From the NCBI RefSeq assembly GCF_900199205.1, contig NZ_OBMJ01000001.1:5201001-5265000 (forward strand): a stretch of 64,000 nucleotides of DNA, written 5' to 3'. Both the position numbers and the translations under genes were made by a program. Numbering within the stretch: the stretch's first letter is position 1; each line of letters begins with the position of its first letter. Source of the stretch: Streptomyces sp. 1331.2 (GTDB lineage: Bacteria; Actinomycetota; Actinomycetes; Streptomycetales; Streptomycetaceae). Positions 29,373 through 37,388 of the stretch are shown here, piece after piece. The notes below the pieces were generated by a model that worked only from the letters and a program-made list of their open reading frames with translations, had not been told where the DNA came from and ran no database searches.

Positions 29373-29442
29373 ACGTCCTTGTGGCCTCGGCCACGTGTGT
29401 GACTCGGCCGCCCGTACGGCCGTGCCTGCCAAGCTGGTCCGC

Positions 29443-29946
29443 ATGACCAGAAGCAAGAGCCCACTCGTCGTCGTGGCCGTCCTGATCCTGGCGGTCCTCG
29501 CCGGAGTCGGCTACCTGCTCGCCGGCAAGGGCGGCAGCAGCCACCCCAAGGCCGCCGCGAGCGCCACCACCGCCGCCGCGCCCAAGCCCTCGGCCCCCAA
29601 GCCGTCCCCGCCCGCCGGCACCGCCCCCGCCGCGGCCGGCACCTGGGTGCCCGCCGACCCGGCCCTGGCCGACGTCTGCCGCACCAAGCTCCCCAGCCAG
29701 GCCCAGGACACCCTCGGCCTGATCGCCAAGGGCGGCCCCTACCCCTACAACCGCGACGGCATCGTCTTCGAGAACCGCGAGAGCCGCCTCCCCAGGAAGG
29801 CCGACGGCTACTACCACGAGTTCACCGTCGTCACCCCCGGCTCCAACGACCGCGGCACCCGCCGAGTCGTCACCGGCAACTCCGGCGAGCAGTACTGGTC
29901 CCCGGACCACTACGCCACCTTCCAGGAGATCGACCCCCGCTGCTGA
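29443..29946 (+). CDS. Secreted guanyl-specific ribonuclease (RNase Sa / N1-T1 family)
   Basis: 167 residues. Signal-anchor MTRSKSPLVVVAVLILAVLAGVGYLLAG, then a Lys/Ala/Pro linker, then the ~96-residue RNase domain. Family landmarks: DTLGLIAKGGPYPYNRDGIVFENRESRLP; catalytic Glu in YYHEFTVVTPG, Arg in GTRRVVTG, His in DHYATFQEID. Two Cys (VC near the domain start, RC at the end) match the RNase Sa disulfide. No barstar-like inhibitor gene is visible in the window. The N-terminal segment could be cleaved or could anchor the protein. Confidence 0.92.
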   Translation: MTRSKSPLVVVAVLILAVLAGVGYLLAGKGGSSHPKAAASATTAAAPKPSAPKPSPPAGTAPAAAGTWVPADPALADVCRTKLPSQAQDTLGLIAKGGPYPYNRDGIVFENRESRLPRKADGYYHEFTVVTPGSNDRGTRRVVTGNSGEQYWSPDHYATFQEIDPRC

Positions 29947-29995
29947 GGCCTCCCGCCACCCGCTCTCACGTCGCTTCGCCTCGCCTCACCGCGCC

Positions 29996-30991
29996 TCACC
30001 TCGCTCGGCGCCAGGTGATCCGGGGGTGCGGTCCGTGCGGGCCGGTGGTGATCAGGGCGGTCAGTTCGTGCAGGACCGGTGAGGGGTCGCGGCGGAGCTG
30101 GACCGGGGTGGTGCGGACCACCGGGAGGCCGGCGGTGGTGAGGCGGTTGGCGCGGACCAGGCCGCGTTCGTGGTCGGCCGGGCGCAGGTGCCAGGCGCGG
30201 GAGTCGATCTCCAGGGCCACGCAGGCGTGCGGCCAGTAGGCGTCCGGGACGGCGAGGAAGCGGCCGTCCAGGAAGAGCACCGGGTTCCACAGCGGTTCGG
30301 GCAGGCCCGCGTGCGCCAGCAGTTCGCGGGCCTCGCCCTCGACCACCGAACGCACCCCGGCGGTCAGGTCCTCCACCACCCGGGCCACGTGCGGAAGCCC
30401 GAGCGCGCCGGGCCTGGCCAGCAACTGGTCCAGCAGTTCGCCGAGTTCGCAGTGCCGCCGCTGGACGGCCTCCGCGCACAGCGCCCGGAACCGGTGCTGC
30501 CCGGTCTCCCGCGGCGCGAGGTCGGCCAACGCCCGTGCGACGGTGGTGCTCCACAGCCCGTCGTCCCGCTCGAACCCGCCCGGCATCGCCCCCGGCGACC
30601 GGTGGATCCGGACGAAATCCCTTTCGCAGACCCGGCGTTGAGTTGGGATCAGGACGTCCACCGCGCCGAGGTCGGCCGGGTGCCCGGCGGTCGGCAGTCC
30701 GGCGGCGGTCAGCACCGCGAAGCCGGTCAGCAGCACCTCCCCGGCCTGCGGTTCACGCCCCTTCGGGCTCGCGTACGCCAGGGCGGCCCGCAGTTTCTGA
30801 TGGTGCGTCAACCTCCCGCTCTGCAGGCAGATCACTCGGGGCAGCACCTGCTGCCAGGGCCCGCCCGGCCGCAGCCGGTGGGCGATGGTGCCGGAGGGCA
30901 CCCCGAGCCGGCGCAGCTGTGCCCGGGTGGCGATGTGCTGCTGGTCGGCCCCCAGCAGGGCGACCGGGTCGAGGGGGTTCGTGCGGCTCAT
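29996..30991 (-). CDS. AbiEi-like N-terminal / DUF559 nuclease-like protein
   Basis: 331 residues from the ATG at 30991. The N-terminal ~60 residues look like the AbiEi antitoxin winged helix (QQHIATRAQLRRLGVPSGTIAHRLRPGGPWQQVLPRV). The C-terminal third resembles the DUF559/Vsr endonuclease-like fold: EGEARELLAHAGLPEPLWN, ACVALEIDSRAWHLRPADHERGLVRANRLTTAGLPVVRTTPVQLRRDP, with the EID acidic pair and a downstream Arg. No AbiEii-type toxin is adjacent, so a toxin-antitoxin role is unproven; such lone proteins are common in actinobacteria. Confidence 0.75.
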   Translation of the reverse strand: MSRTNPLDPVALLGADQQHIATRAQLRRLGVPSGTIAHRLRPGGPWQQVLPRVICLQSGRLTHHQKLRAALAYASPKGREPQAGEVLLTGFAVLTAAGLPTAGHPADLGAVDVLIPTQRRVCERDFVRIHRSPGAMPGGFERDDGLWSTTVARALADLAPRETGQHRFRALCAEAVQRRHCELGELLDQLLARPGALGLPHVARVVEDLTAGVRSVVEGEARELLAHAGLPEPLWNPVLFLDGRFLAVPDAYWPHACVALEIDSRAWHLRPADHERGLVRANRLTTAGLPVVRTTPVQLRRDPSPVLHELTALITTGPHGPHPRITWRRAR

Positions 30992-31100
30992 GCCAGGGTG
31001 CTGCCCGCCCGGATCGGAGGTATGCGAAACATCCCCCGTCGGTGGCGCCCTGGCAAACAGGTTGACGAAGCGCGCGCCGAGCCGCTGAGCTGGTGCCCAT

Positions 31101-32354
31101 ATGACAACCCCACCCACCGGCCCCGCGCTCGACGCGCTGAACGGCCTCTCCGTCGGCGACGCCCTCGGCGCCCAGTTCTTCGTCCCCGGCACCGCCCGCG
31201 CCCACCTCGCCGACCGCACCGCCCCGCCCGGCCCCTGGCCGTGGACCGACGACACCGAGATGGCCTGCTCGGTGTACGCCGCCCACACCGAGCGCGGCGC
31301 GATCGACACCTTCGACCTCACCCACGCCTTCGCCCGCCGCCACGACTTCGACCGCGGCTACGGTCCGGCCGCCAACCGGATGCTGCGGCTGGTCCGCGAG
31401 GGCGGCGACGCCAGGGGGCTGGCCGCCGAACTCTTCGACGGCCAGGGCTCGTACGGCAACGGCGCCGCGATGCGGGTCGCCCCGCTCGGCGCCGCGTACG
31501 CCGAGGACCCGGCCGCCGTGGTCCGGCCCGCCGCCGACACCGCCGTGATCACCCACACCCACTCGCAGGCGGTGGACGGCGCGATCGCCGTCGCGGTGGC
31601 GGCCGCGTACGCGGTCCGGGCGCGGACCGAGGCCGTGACGCCGCAGGCCTTCCTGGCGGCGGTGGCCGCGCTCACCCCGCGCGGGGCCGTCCACGACGGC
31701 CTGACCGAGGCGATCGCCCTGCTCGCCGAGCCGGATCCACTGGTCGCCGCCCGGGTGCTCGGCAACGGCAGCCGGACCTCCGCCGTCGACACCGTCCCGT
31801 ACGCCCTGTGGTGCGCCGCCCGGAACCTCACCGACTTCCGGACCGCGGTGTGGGAGGCGATCGCGCCCGGCGGCGACACGGACACCGTCGCCGCGATCAC
31901 CGGGGGAGTGGTCGCCGCCCACACCGGCACCCGGGACATCCCGGCCGACTGGCTCACCGCCCGCGAACCGCTGCCGGCCTGGACCTTCCCCGAGCCGGGC
32001 GGCGTCCGGCCCGCCCCGGAAGGCGACTCCCGGCTGAAGCCGCTGCTGCTGCCCCGCCCGTGCCCGGTGCCGGACCTGCTCTGGACCGACGAGCAGTGGC
32101 AGCGAGTCAGGTCCGGGCGGATTCCCGGGGACCTGGACGGGCGGTGGGAGTTCTACACCGCCGAGGGCGTCCTGCACCTGCACCGCAGCTGGACCGGCCA
32201 CGAGATCTGGCGCGTACGGGTGGCCCCGGTGAAGGGCGGCGGCTGGCGGCCCGTGTCCGCGCTGGTCGAGGCGCACCCCGGGCACTACACGGGCGAGCCC
32301 GAGGTCTCCGCGGCCCTCCTCCGCCTGGTGGCCGGGGACTACGGGCGGCCGTAG
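31101..32354 (+). CDS. ADP-ribosylglycohydrolase-family protein with extra C-terminal domain
   Basis: 417 residues. Residues ~5-295 are the DraG/ARH fold: GLSVGDALGAQFF, the metal-binding WTDDTEMA, HTHSQAVDGA, and GGDTDTVAAITGGVVAA, with all Mg-binding acids present. Residues ~330-417 form an additional domain (LLWTDEQWQRVRSGRIPGDL, WEFYTAEGVLHLHRSWTGHE) not found in plain DraG. The domain resembles small free-standing actinobacterial proteins. The substrate could be ADP-ribosyl-protein, -DNA or a free ADP-ribose derivative. Confidence 0.85.
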   Translation: MTTPPTGPALDALNGLSVGDALGAQFFVPGTARAHLADRTAPPGPWPWTDDTEMACSVYAAHTERGAIDTFDLTHAFARRHDFDRGYGPAANRMLRLVREGGDARGLAAELFDGQGSYGNGAAMRVAPLGAAYAEDPAAVVRPAADTAVITHTHSQAVDGAIAVAVAAAYAVRARTEAVTPQAFLAAVAALTPRGAVHDGLTEAIALLAEPDPLVAARVLGNGSRTSAVDTVPYALWCAARNLTDFRTAVWEAIAPGGDTDTVAAITGGVVAAHTGTRDIPADWLTAREPLPAWTFPEPGGVRPAPEGDSRLKPLLLPRPCPVPDLLWTDEQWQRVRSGRIPGDLDGRWEFYTAEGVLHLHRSWTGHEIWRVRVAPVKGGGWRPVSALVEAHPGHYTGEPEVSAALLRLVAGDYGRP

Positions 32355-32361
32355 TCCCCGC

Positions 32362-33096
32362 TCACGCCGTGATCATCAGCTGCCCGGCGCCGCTGCCGCC
32401 GTGTCTAAGGCACTCCTGGTTGATCTCCGGATCCGGGGCGCTCGGCGAGGTGGCGGCGGCGATCCGCAGCTCGATGATGTCCCGGACGGCGGGCCACTCG
32501 GCGTCGAGGATCGAGTAGAACGCGGTGGAGCGCACCACCCCGTCCAGCCCGCGCGAGTGGGCCCGGCGCACGCCCTCGGAGGTCGCGCCGAGCCGCTCGA
32601 TCGCGGCGCGCGAGCGCTGGTTGCGGGCGTCCGCGCGCAGCGAGATCCGCTGCACGCCCCAGGTCTCGAAGGCGTGGCGCAGCATCAGCAGCTTGGCCTC
32701 GGTGTTGATGCCGGTGCCCTGGGCGCGCGGCGAGAGCCAGGTGTTGCCGATCTCGGCGGCGTCCGGGACGGCCGTGGCCGGGTCGCCGAAGGGGACGCCG
32801 GGAGCCGGCGGCCACACCATCGGGCCCTGCCAGTAGTCGAGTTCCAGGAAGCGGGTGGAGCCCACGACCCGGCCGTCGGCGACGTTCACCGTCGCGAACG
32901 GCAGCGACCGTCCCGCGGCCTGGTCGGCGAGTGCACGCGCGATGTAGTCGCGGGCCGCTTCCAGGCCGTGCGGGACGGGGGTGAAGGCGTAGGTCGTACG
33001 GTCCTCGGCGCCGGCCTCGGCGATGGCCTCGGCGTGGTGCGCGGCGAGGGGCTCCAGCCGCACGGTGCGGCCGGTGAGGATGACAGGTACGGGCAC
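32362..33096 (-). CDS. GNAT-family N-acetyltransferase (RimJ/RimL-like)
   Basis: 244 residues. The GNAT core runs from LTGRTVRLEPLAAHHAEAI through EIGNTWLSPRAQGTGINTEAKLLMLRHAFETWGVQRISLRADARNQRSRAAIERLG, the acetyl-CoA-binding region. A ~25-residue C-terminal tail is unusual. RimJ/L relatives acetylate protein or small-molecule amines; substrate unknown. Its stop is 8 bases from the converging ADP-ribosylglycohydrolase stop. Confidence 0.87.
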   Translation of the reverse strand: MPVPVILTGRTVRLEPLAAHHAEAIAEAGAEDRTTYAFTPVPHGLEAARDYIARALADQAAGRSLPFATVNVADGRVVGSTRFLELDYWQGPMVWPPAPGVPFGDPATAVPDAAEIGNTWLSPRAQGTGINTEAKLLMLRHAFETWGVQRISLRADARNQRSRAAIERLGATSEGVRRAHSRGLDGVVRSTAFYSILDAEWPAVRDIIELRIAAATSPSAPDPEINQECLRHGGSGAGQLMITA

Positions 33097-33801
33097 GGAA
33101 CCTTCGGTCCTTCATCGGTCGGAGGATGCCCCCCGCGCCGGGGTACGGCACGGGGTGCGGTGGACTGGTTTCGCCCCGGCCCGGGTCCGTCCGCCGGGTG
33201 GCCGCGCACGCCGGAGGTCCGGTCGGGCGGGGCGGGGGCGGCGGCCCGGAACGGGCGGCGCGGGGTGCCGGAACGGACACGGGTCCTCGGACCGGTCCGG
33301 CGGGAAGAGCGAGGGGACAGTGTGCGTCCGCGAAATGGCCGAGGAGGAGACGAGAGCGCGAAGGGAAGCAGGCGGCCAGGTGAAGGCAAGGTGCGTCGTG
33401 GGGGCTGGCCGAGCACCGGACCGGGACGTGGTCGACGGCGTTACGGACGACGTGACGACGACGCGACGATGCGAGGCAGCGAGAGGACGATACCCGCCAG
33501 AAGGCGGTGCGTCACTTCGCGGCACGCGAATGGCCGCGCGGGCCGACCGGCCGGGCCCGGGAGCGGGTCCTCGCGGGCCTGTGACCAGGGCTTCTTCCGT
33601 CGGGTGCGATCATGGTCCGGAGGGGGCGGAGACGGCCACCGGACGAGTCGCGGCGAGTCGCGGACGAGTCGCCGGAGGAACCGTCGGGGCAGCCGCCGGA
33701 GGAGCCGTCGGGTGCGGCGGGAATTCCGGCGGCGCCCGGCACGCTGCACAGGACGACAAGACGGTCGGCCGAGACGAGCAGAGAACGGGGTTGGGTGCGC
33801 G
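33097..33801. other. 700-bp stretch without a convincing gene
   Basis: Very GC-rich with short CGGA/CGAG-type internal repetition (33640-33720). Several open frames exist on both strands but are Arg/Gly/Pro-rich shadows without ribosome sites. It may be the leader of the PAC2 gene at 33802 or decayed DNA. Confidence 0.35.
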
Positions 33802-34746
33802 GTGCGTGACTTCCAGGCGCTGTACGAGCTGGATCAGCAGGGCGTGGCCGCGGTGGCCACGGCCAACGCGCAGTTGCGCGACACCGGTGCCGGCCTGGTG
33901 CTGCTCCAGCACTTCGAGGGCTTCATGGATGCCGGGGACGCCGGCGGCCAGGTGGTGGCCCACCTGCTGGAGACGGGATCGCCGCAGGTGGTGGCCCGTT
34001 TCGACCACGATCGGCTGGTCGACTACCGGGCGCGCCGCCCGTCGATGATCTTCGACCGCGACCGCTGGACGTCCTACGACCCGCCGGAGATCCTGCTCCA
34101 GCTCCTGCACGACGCCGCCGGCGCGCCGTTCCTGCTGCTCACCGGCCCCGAGCCGGACGTCGAGTGGGAGCGCTTCGCGCGCGCCGTCCGCGAGTTGGTG
34201 GAGCGCTTCGAGGTCCGGCTCTCGATCGACTTCCACGGCATCCCGATGGGCGTGCCGCACACCCGCCCGGTCGGCCTGACGCCGCACGGCAACCGGCTCG
34301 ACCTCGCGCCGGGCTTCCCGCAGTGGTTCGAGCAGGCTCAGGTGCCGGGCAGCGCCCAGGCGTTGCTGGAGTACCGGCTGGCCGAGGCCGGGCACGACGT
34401 GCTGGGCTTCGCCGTGCACGTCCCGCACTACGTGGCCCGCTCGGCCTACCCGGCCGCGGCGGTGCTGATCCTGGAGTCGGTGCAGTCCGCCACCGGGCTG
34501 GTGCTGCCCGGCACCCGGCTGCGCGAGCGGGTCGGCGAGGTCTACGCGGACATCGAGGAGCAGCTGACGCACGGGGACGGCGAGCTGCGCTCGGCGATCC
34601 GCGGCATGGAGGGCCAGTACGACGCGGTGGCGGGTGCCGAGGGCCGGGAGAGCCTGTTGGCCGAGCCGGTGGACTTGCCCTCGGCGGACGAACTGGGCCG
34701 ACGCTTCGAGGAGTTCCTCGCCGAGCACGAGCGCGGCGCGGAGTAG
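33802..34746 (+). CDS. PAC2-family protein
   Basis: 314 residues from a GTG. The fold of proteasome-assembly chaperone 2: LVLLQHFEGFMDAGDAGGQV near the N-terminus, VARFDHDRLVDYRARRPSM, FLLLTGPEPDVEWERFARAV, HGIPMGVPHTRPVGLTPHGN, and EAGHDVLGFAVHVPHYVA. Actinobacteria possess proteasomes, but a chaperone role for this bacterial group is not shown. The C-terminal ~60 residues are helical and acidic. Confidence 0.88.
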   Translation: MRDFQALYELDQQGVAAVATANAQLRDTGAGLVLLQHFEGFMDAGDAGGQVVAHLLETGSPQVVARFDHDRLVDYRARRPSMIFDRDRWTSYDPPEILLQLLHDAAGAPFLLLTGPEPDVEWERFARAVRELVERFEVRLSIDFHGIPMGVPHTRPVGLTPHGNRLDLAPGFPQWFEQAQVPGSAQALLEYRLAEAGHDVLGFAVHVPHYVARSAYPAAAVLILESVQSATGLVLPGTRLRERVGEVYADIEEQLTHGDGELRSAIRGMEGQYDAVAGAEGRESLLAEPVDLPSADELGRRFEEFLAEHERGAE

Positions 34747-34917
34747 GCGGGAACCGGCGCCCCCCGGCGGCCTCCGCCGGGGACGCGGATTCCCCGTGGA
34801 AGGATTTCGCGGAGGCGGGAGCCATCGGCGCCGTCCGCTCGTTGGAGCCGGAGGCGCCCGGGGGACGGGCTGCCGTGAGGAGCCGACCATGACTCGTCGT
34901 ACCCCCGGGGGGATGCC

Positions 34918-35919
34918 ATGCCGAGGACCGTACGCCCGATCGTCGCCTTGACGGCCGGGCTGGCCGCGCTGCTGCTGGCCGGATGCACCGCCGGCAGCGG
35001 CTCGGACGGCAGCCAGGGGAAGGGCTTCGCGGGCGCGCTGCCCGGCCGCGCGCCGGCCGGCGCGACCCCGTCGCCGACCCCGACCCCGCCACCGACCGGC
35101 CCCTACGTCGCGCTCGGCGACTCGTACACGGCAGGCATGCAGATCCCCCCGCAGACCGGCGAGCCGCGTGGCTGCGCCCGCTCCGGGGTCGACTACCCGG
35201 CGCTGGTGGCCAAGGGGCTCGGGCTGTCCGCCGACCGGTTCCGGGACGTCAGCTGCACCGGCGCCCGGACCGGGGACCTCACCGCGGCGCAGAACACCGG
35301 CAACGGCACCAACCCGGCGCAGCTGGACGCGCTGACCCCGCAGACCACGCTGGTCACCCTCGGGATCGGCGGCAACGACGCCGGTTTCACGGACGTCGTG
35401 ATCGAGTGCGCCAAGGACAGCCTGGTGGACGCGGTCAAGGGCGTCGTCCAGCAGACCCGTGCCGCCTCGCCCTGCCGCGACCACTACGCCTCCGGCGACG
35501 GCACCGACGAGGTCCAGCACCGGGTGGACGCCGCCGGCGTCCGGCTCGGCCAGGTGCTCCAGGACGTCAAGCGGCGCTCCCCGCAGGCCCGGGTGTACGT
35601 GGTCGGGTATCCGACGGTGTTCCCGGCCGACCCGTCGGGCTGCCTGCCGCTGCTCGGAAGGACGGTGGCCGTCGGGGACGTCGCGTTCCTCGCGGAGAAG
35701 CAGCAGCAGCTCAACGCCATGCTCAGGCAGCGGGCGCAGGCCGCCGGCGCGGTGTTCGTGGACGCGGCGGGTCCCTCGGTCGGGCACGACATGTGCGCGG
35801 GGGAGGGCGAGCGCTGGGTCGAACCGCCGTTCCCGGCCGGCGGCCTGGCCCCGATCCACCCCAACGCCAAGGGGCACGAGGCGGTGGCCGGCCTCGTCCT
35901 CAAGGCGCTCAAGGGCTGA
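34918..35919 (+). CDS. SGNH/GDSL-family lipoprotein hydrolase
   Basis: 333 residues with a lipoprotein signal (LAALLLAGC). A Thr/Pro linker (TPSPTPTPPPTGP) precedes the GDSL-type domain: YVALGDSYTAGMQI (nucleophile Ser), GIGGNDAGF (oxyanion Asn), and IHPNAKGHEAVAG (catalytic His with nearby Asp/Pro). Six Cys in the mature part suggest disulfides, as in Streptomyces secreted lipases/esterases. Alternative ATG at 34913 is out of frame. Confidence 0.9.
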   Translation: MPRTVRPIVALTAGLAALLLAGCTAGSGSDGSQGKGFAGALPGRAPAGATPSPTPTPPPTGPYVALGDSYTAGMQIPPQTGEPRGCARSGVDYPALVAKGLGLSADRFRDVSCTGARTGDLTAAQNTGNGTNPAQLDALTPQTTLVTLGIGGNDAGFTDVVIECAKDSLVDAVKGVVQQTRAASPCRDHYASGDGTDEVQHRVDAAGVRLGQVLQDVKRRSPQARVYVVGYPTVFPADPSGCLPLLGRTVAVGDVAFLAEKQQQLNAMLRQRAQAAGAVFVDAAGPSVGHDMCAGEGERWVEPPFPAGGLAPIHPNAKGHEAVAGLVLKALKG

Positions 35920-36027
35920 GCTCGCTTCGGGGAGCCCGCGCGCCGCGCGGCGTTCACGTCCCGGCCCGTGCGCCTTCGCGCGCGGCACCCCCCGCGTGTC
36001 GGAGGCGCGGCGTACCGTGAAACCCAT

Positions 36028-37335
36028 ATGGACGACACCACGCACCGCCTCGCCGCCCCGATCCCGTACGACCACACCGCCGAGGCCCGCTGGGTCCCCG
36101 AACCCGACAAGCGCCCCGGCCGTACGGCTTTCCAGCGCGACCGCGCCCGGGTGCTGCACTCGGCGGCGCTGCGCCGGCTGGCCGGCACCACCCAGGTGGT
36201 CGCCCCGATGCGCAGCGACTTCCCGCGCACCCGGCTCACCCACTCCCTCGAATGCGCCCAGGTGGGCCGGGAGTTGGGCGCGGCGCTGGGCTGCGACCCG
36301 GATCTGGTGGAGACCGGCTGCCTGGCCCACGACATCGGCCACCCGCCCTTCGGCCACACCGGCGAGGAGGCCCTGGACCAGGCCGCCGAGGCGTGCGGCG
36401 GCTTCGAGGGCAACGCCCAGTCGCTGCGCATCCTGACCAGGCTCGAACCCAAGCGCTTCGCCCCGCAGGAGGAGCCGTCGACCCGGCTCGCCCCCTGGCC
36501 CGGCCGCAGCGTCGGCCTCAACCTGAGCCGCGCCGCGCTCGACGCCGCCACCAAGTACCCGTGGACCAAGGGCGCCCACCCGACCGACCCGCAGTCGCCC
36601 AAGTACGGCGTCTACGCCGACGACCTGCCGGTCTTCCGCTGGCTGCGGGCCGGCTCCCCGGCCGGGCGCAAGTGCTTCGAGGCCACCGTGATGGACTGGT
36701 CCGACGACGTGGCCTACTCCACTCACGACGTGGAGGACGGCCTCCAGGCGGGCCACATCGACCCGGCCGCGCTGCGCGCCCCGAGCGAGCGCGCCGAGCT
36801 CTTCAAGGTCGCCGAGCGCTACGCCCCCGACGCCGATCCGGAGGAGCTGTCCGCCGCCCTGGACCGGCTGCTCGCCCAGGAGTGGTGGCCCCGCTCCTAC
36901 GACGGCACCGCCCGGGCCCGGGCCGGGCTCAAGGACCTCACCAGCCAGCTGATCGGCCGCTTCTGCCTGGCCGCCGAGCAGGCCACCCGCGCCCGCTACG
37001 GGCCCGGCCGGCTGACCCGCTACACCGCCGAGCTGGTGGTGCCGCGGGACGTCCGGCTGGAGTGCGCGGTGCTCAAGGCGGTCGCCGTCCGCTTCGTGAT
37101 GCAGCGGGACGAGCAGGCCCAGCTGCGGGCCCGGCAGCGGATCGTGATCGCCGAGCTGGCGTACGTGCTCACCCAGCGCGCCCCCGAGGGGCTGGACCCG
37201 GTGTTCGCCGCGATGTACCACGAGGCCGAGGACGACCGCGCGGCCCTGCGCACGGTCATCGACCAGATCGCCACGCTGACCGACGCCTCGGCCCTGGCCC
37301 TGCACGCCAAGCTCGTCGGCGCGGCCTGGGCATGA
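36028..37335 (+). CDS. dgt: Deoxyguanosinetriphosphate triphosphohydrolase-like protein
   Basis: 435 residues from the ATG at 36028. HD-domain metal site: RTRLTHSLECAQVGREL, then CLAHDIGHPPFGHTGEEAL, and DWSDDVAYSTHDVEDG. The family hydrolyses dNTPs to nucleoside and triphosphate. It lies directly before dnaG (53 bases), the usual actinobacterial order, so a link to replication precursor control is plausible. Confidence 0.93.
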   Translation: MDDTTHRLAAPIPYDHTAEARWVPEPDKRPGRTAFQRDRARVLHSAALRRLAGTTQVVAPMRSDFPRTRLTHSLECAQVGRELGAALGCDPDLVETGCLAHDIGHPPFGHTGEEALDQAAEACGGFEGNAQSLRILTRLEPKRFAPQEEPSTRLAPWPGRSVGLNLSRAALDAATKYPWTKGAHPTDPQSPKYGVYADDLPVFRWLRAGSPAGRKCFEATVMDWSDDVAYSTHDVEDGLQAGHIDPAALRAPSERAELFKVAERYAPDADPEELSAALDRLLAQEWWPRSYDGTARARAGLKDLTSQLIGRFCLAAEQATRARYGPGRLTRYTAELVVPRDVRLECAVLKAVAVRFVMQRDEQAQLRARQRIVIAELAYVLTQRAPEGLDPVFAAMYHEAEDDRAALRTVIDQIATLTDASALALHAKLVGAAWA

Positions 37336-37388
37336 GCGGCCCGGACGCACCCGGCCGGAAACCCCGGCCGCCCCAGTAGACTTCCGGG

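Noticed and set aside
33610..37350. A 1246-codon open frame on the minus strand
   Set aside because: It is antisense to the PAC2, GDSL and dgt genes and of His/Arg/Gly/Pro-rich composition, a GC-bias shadow.
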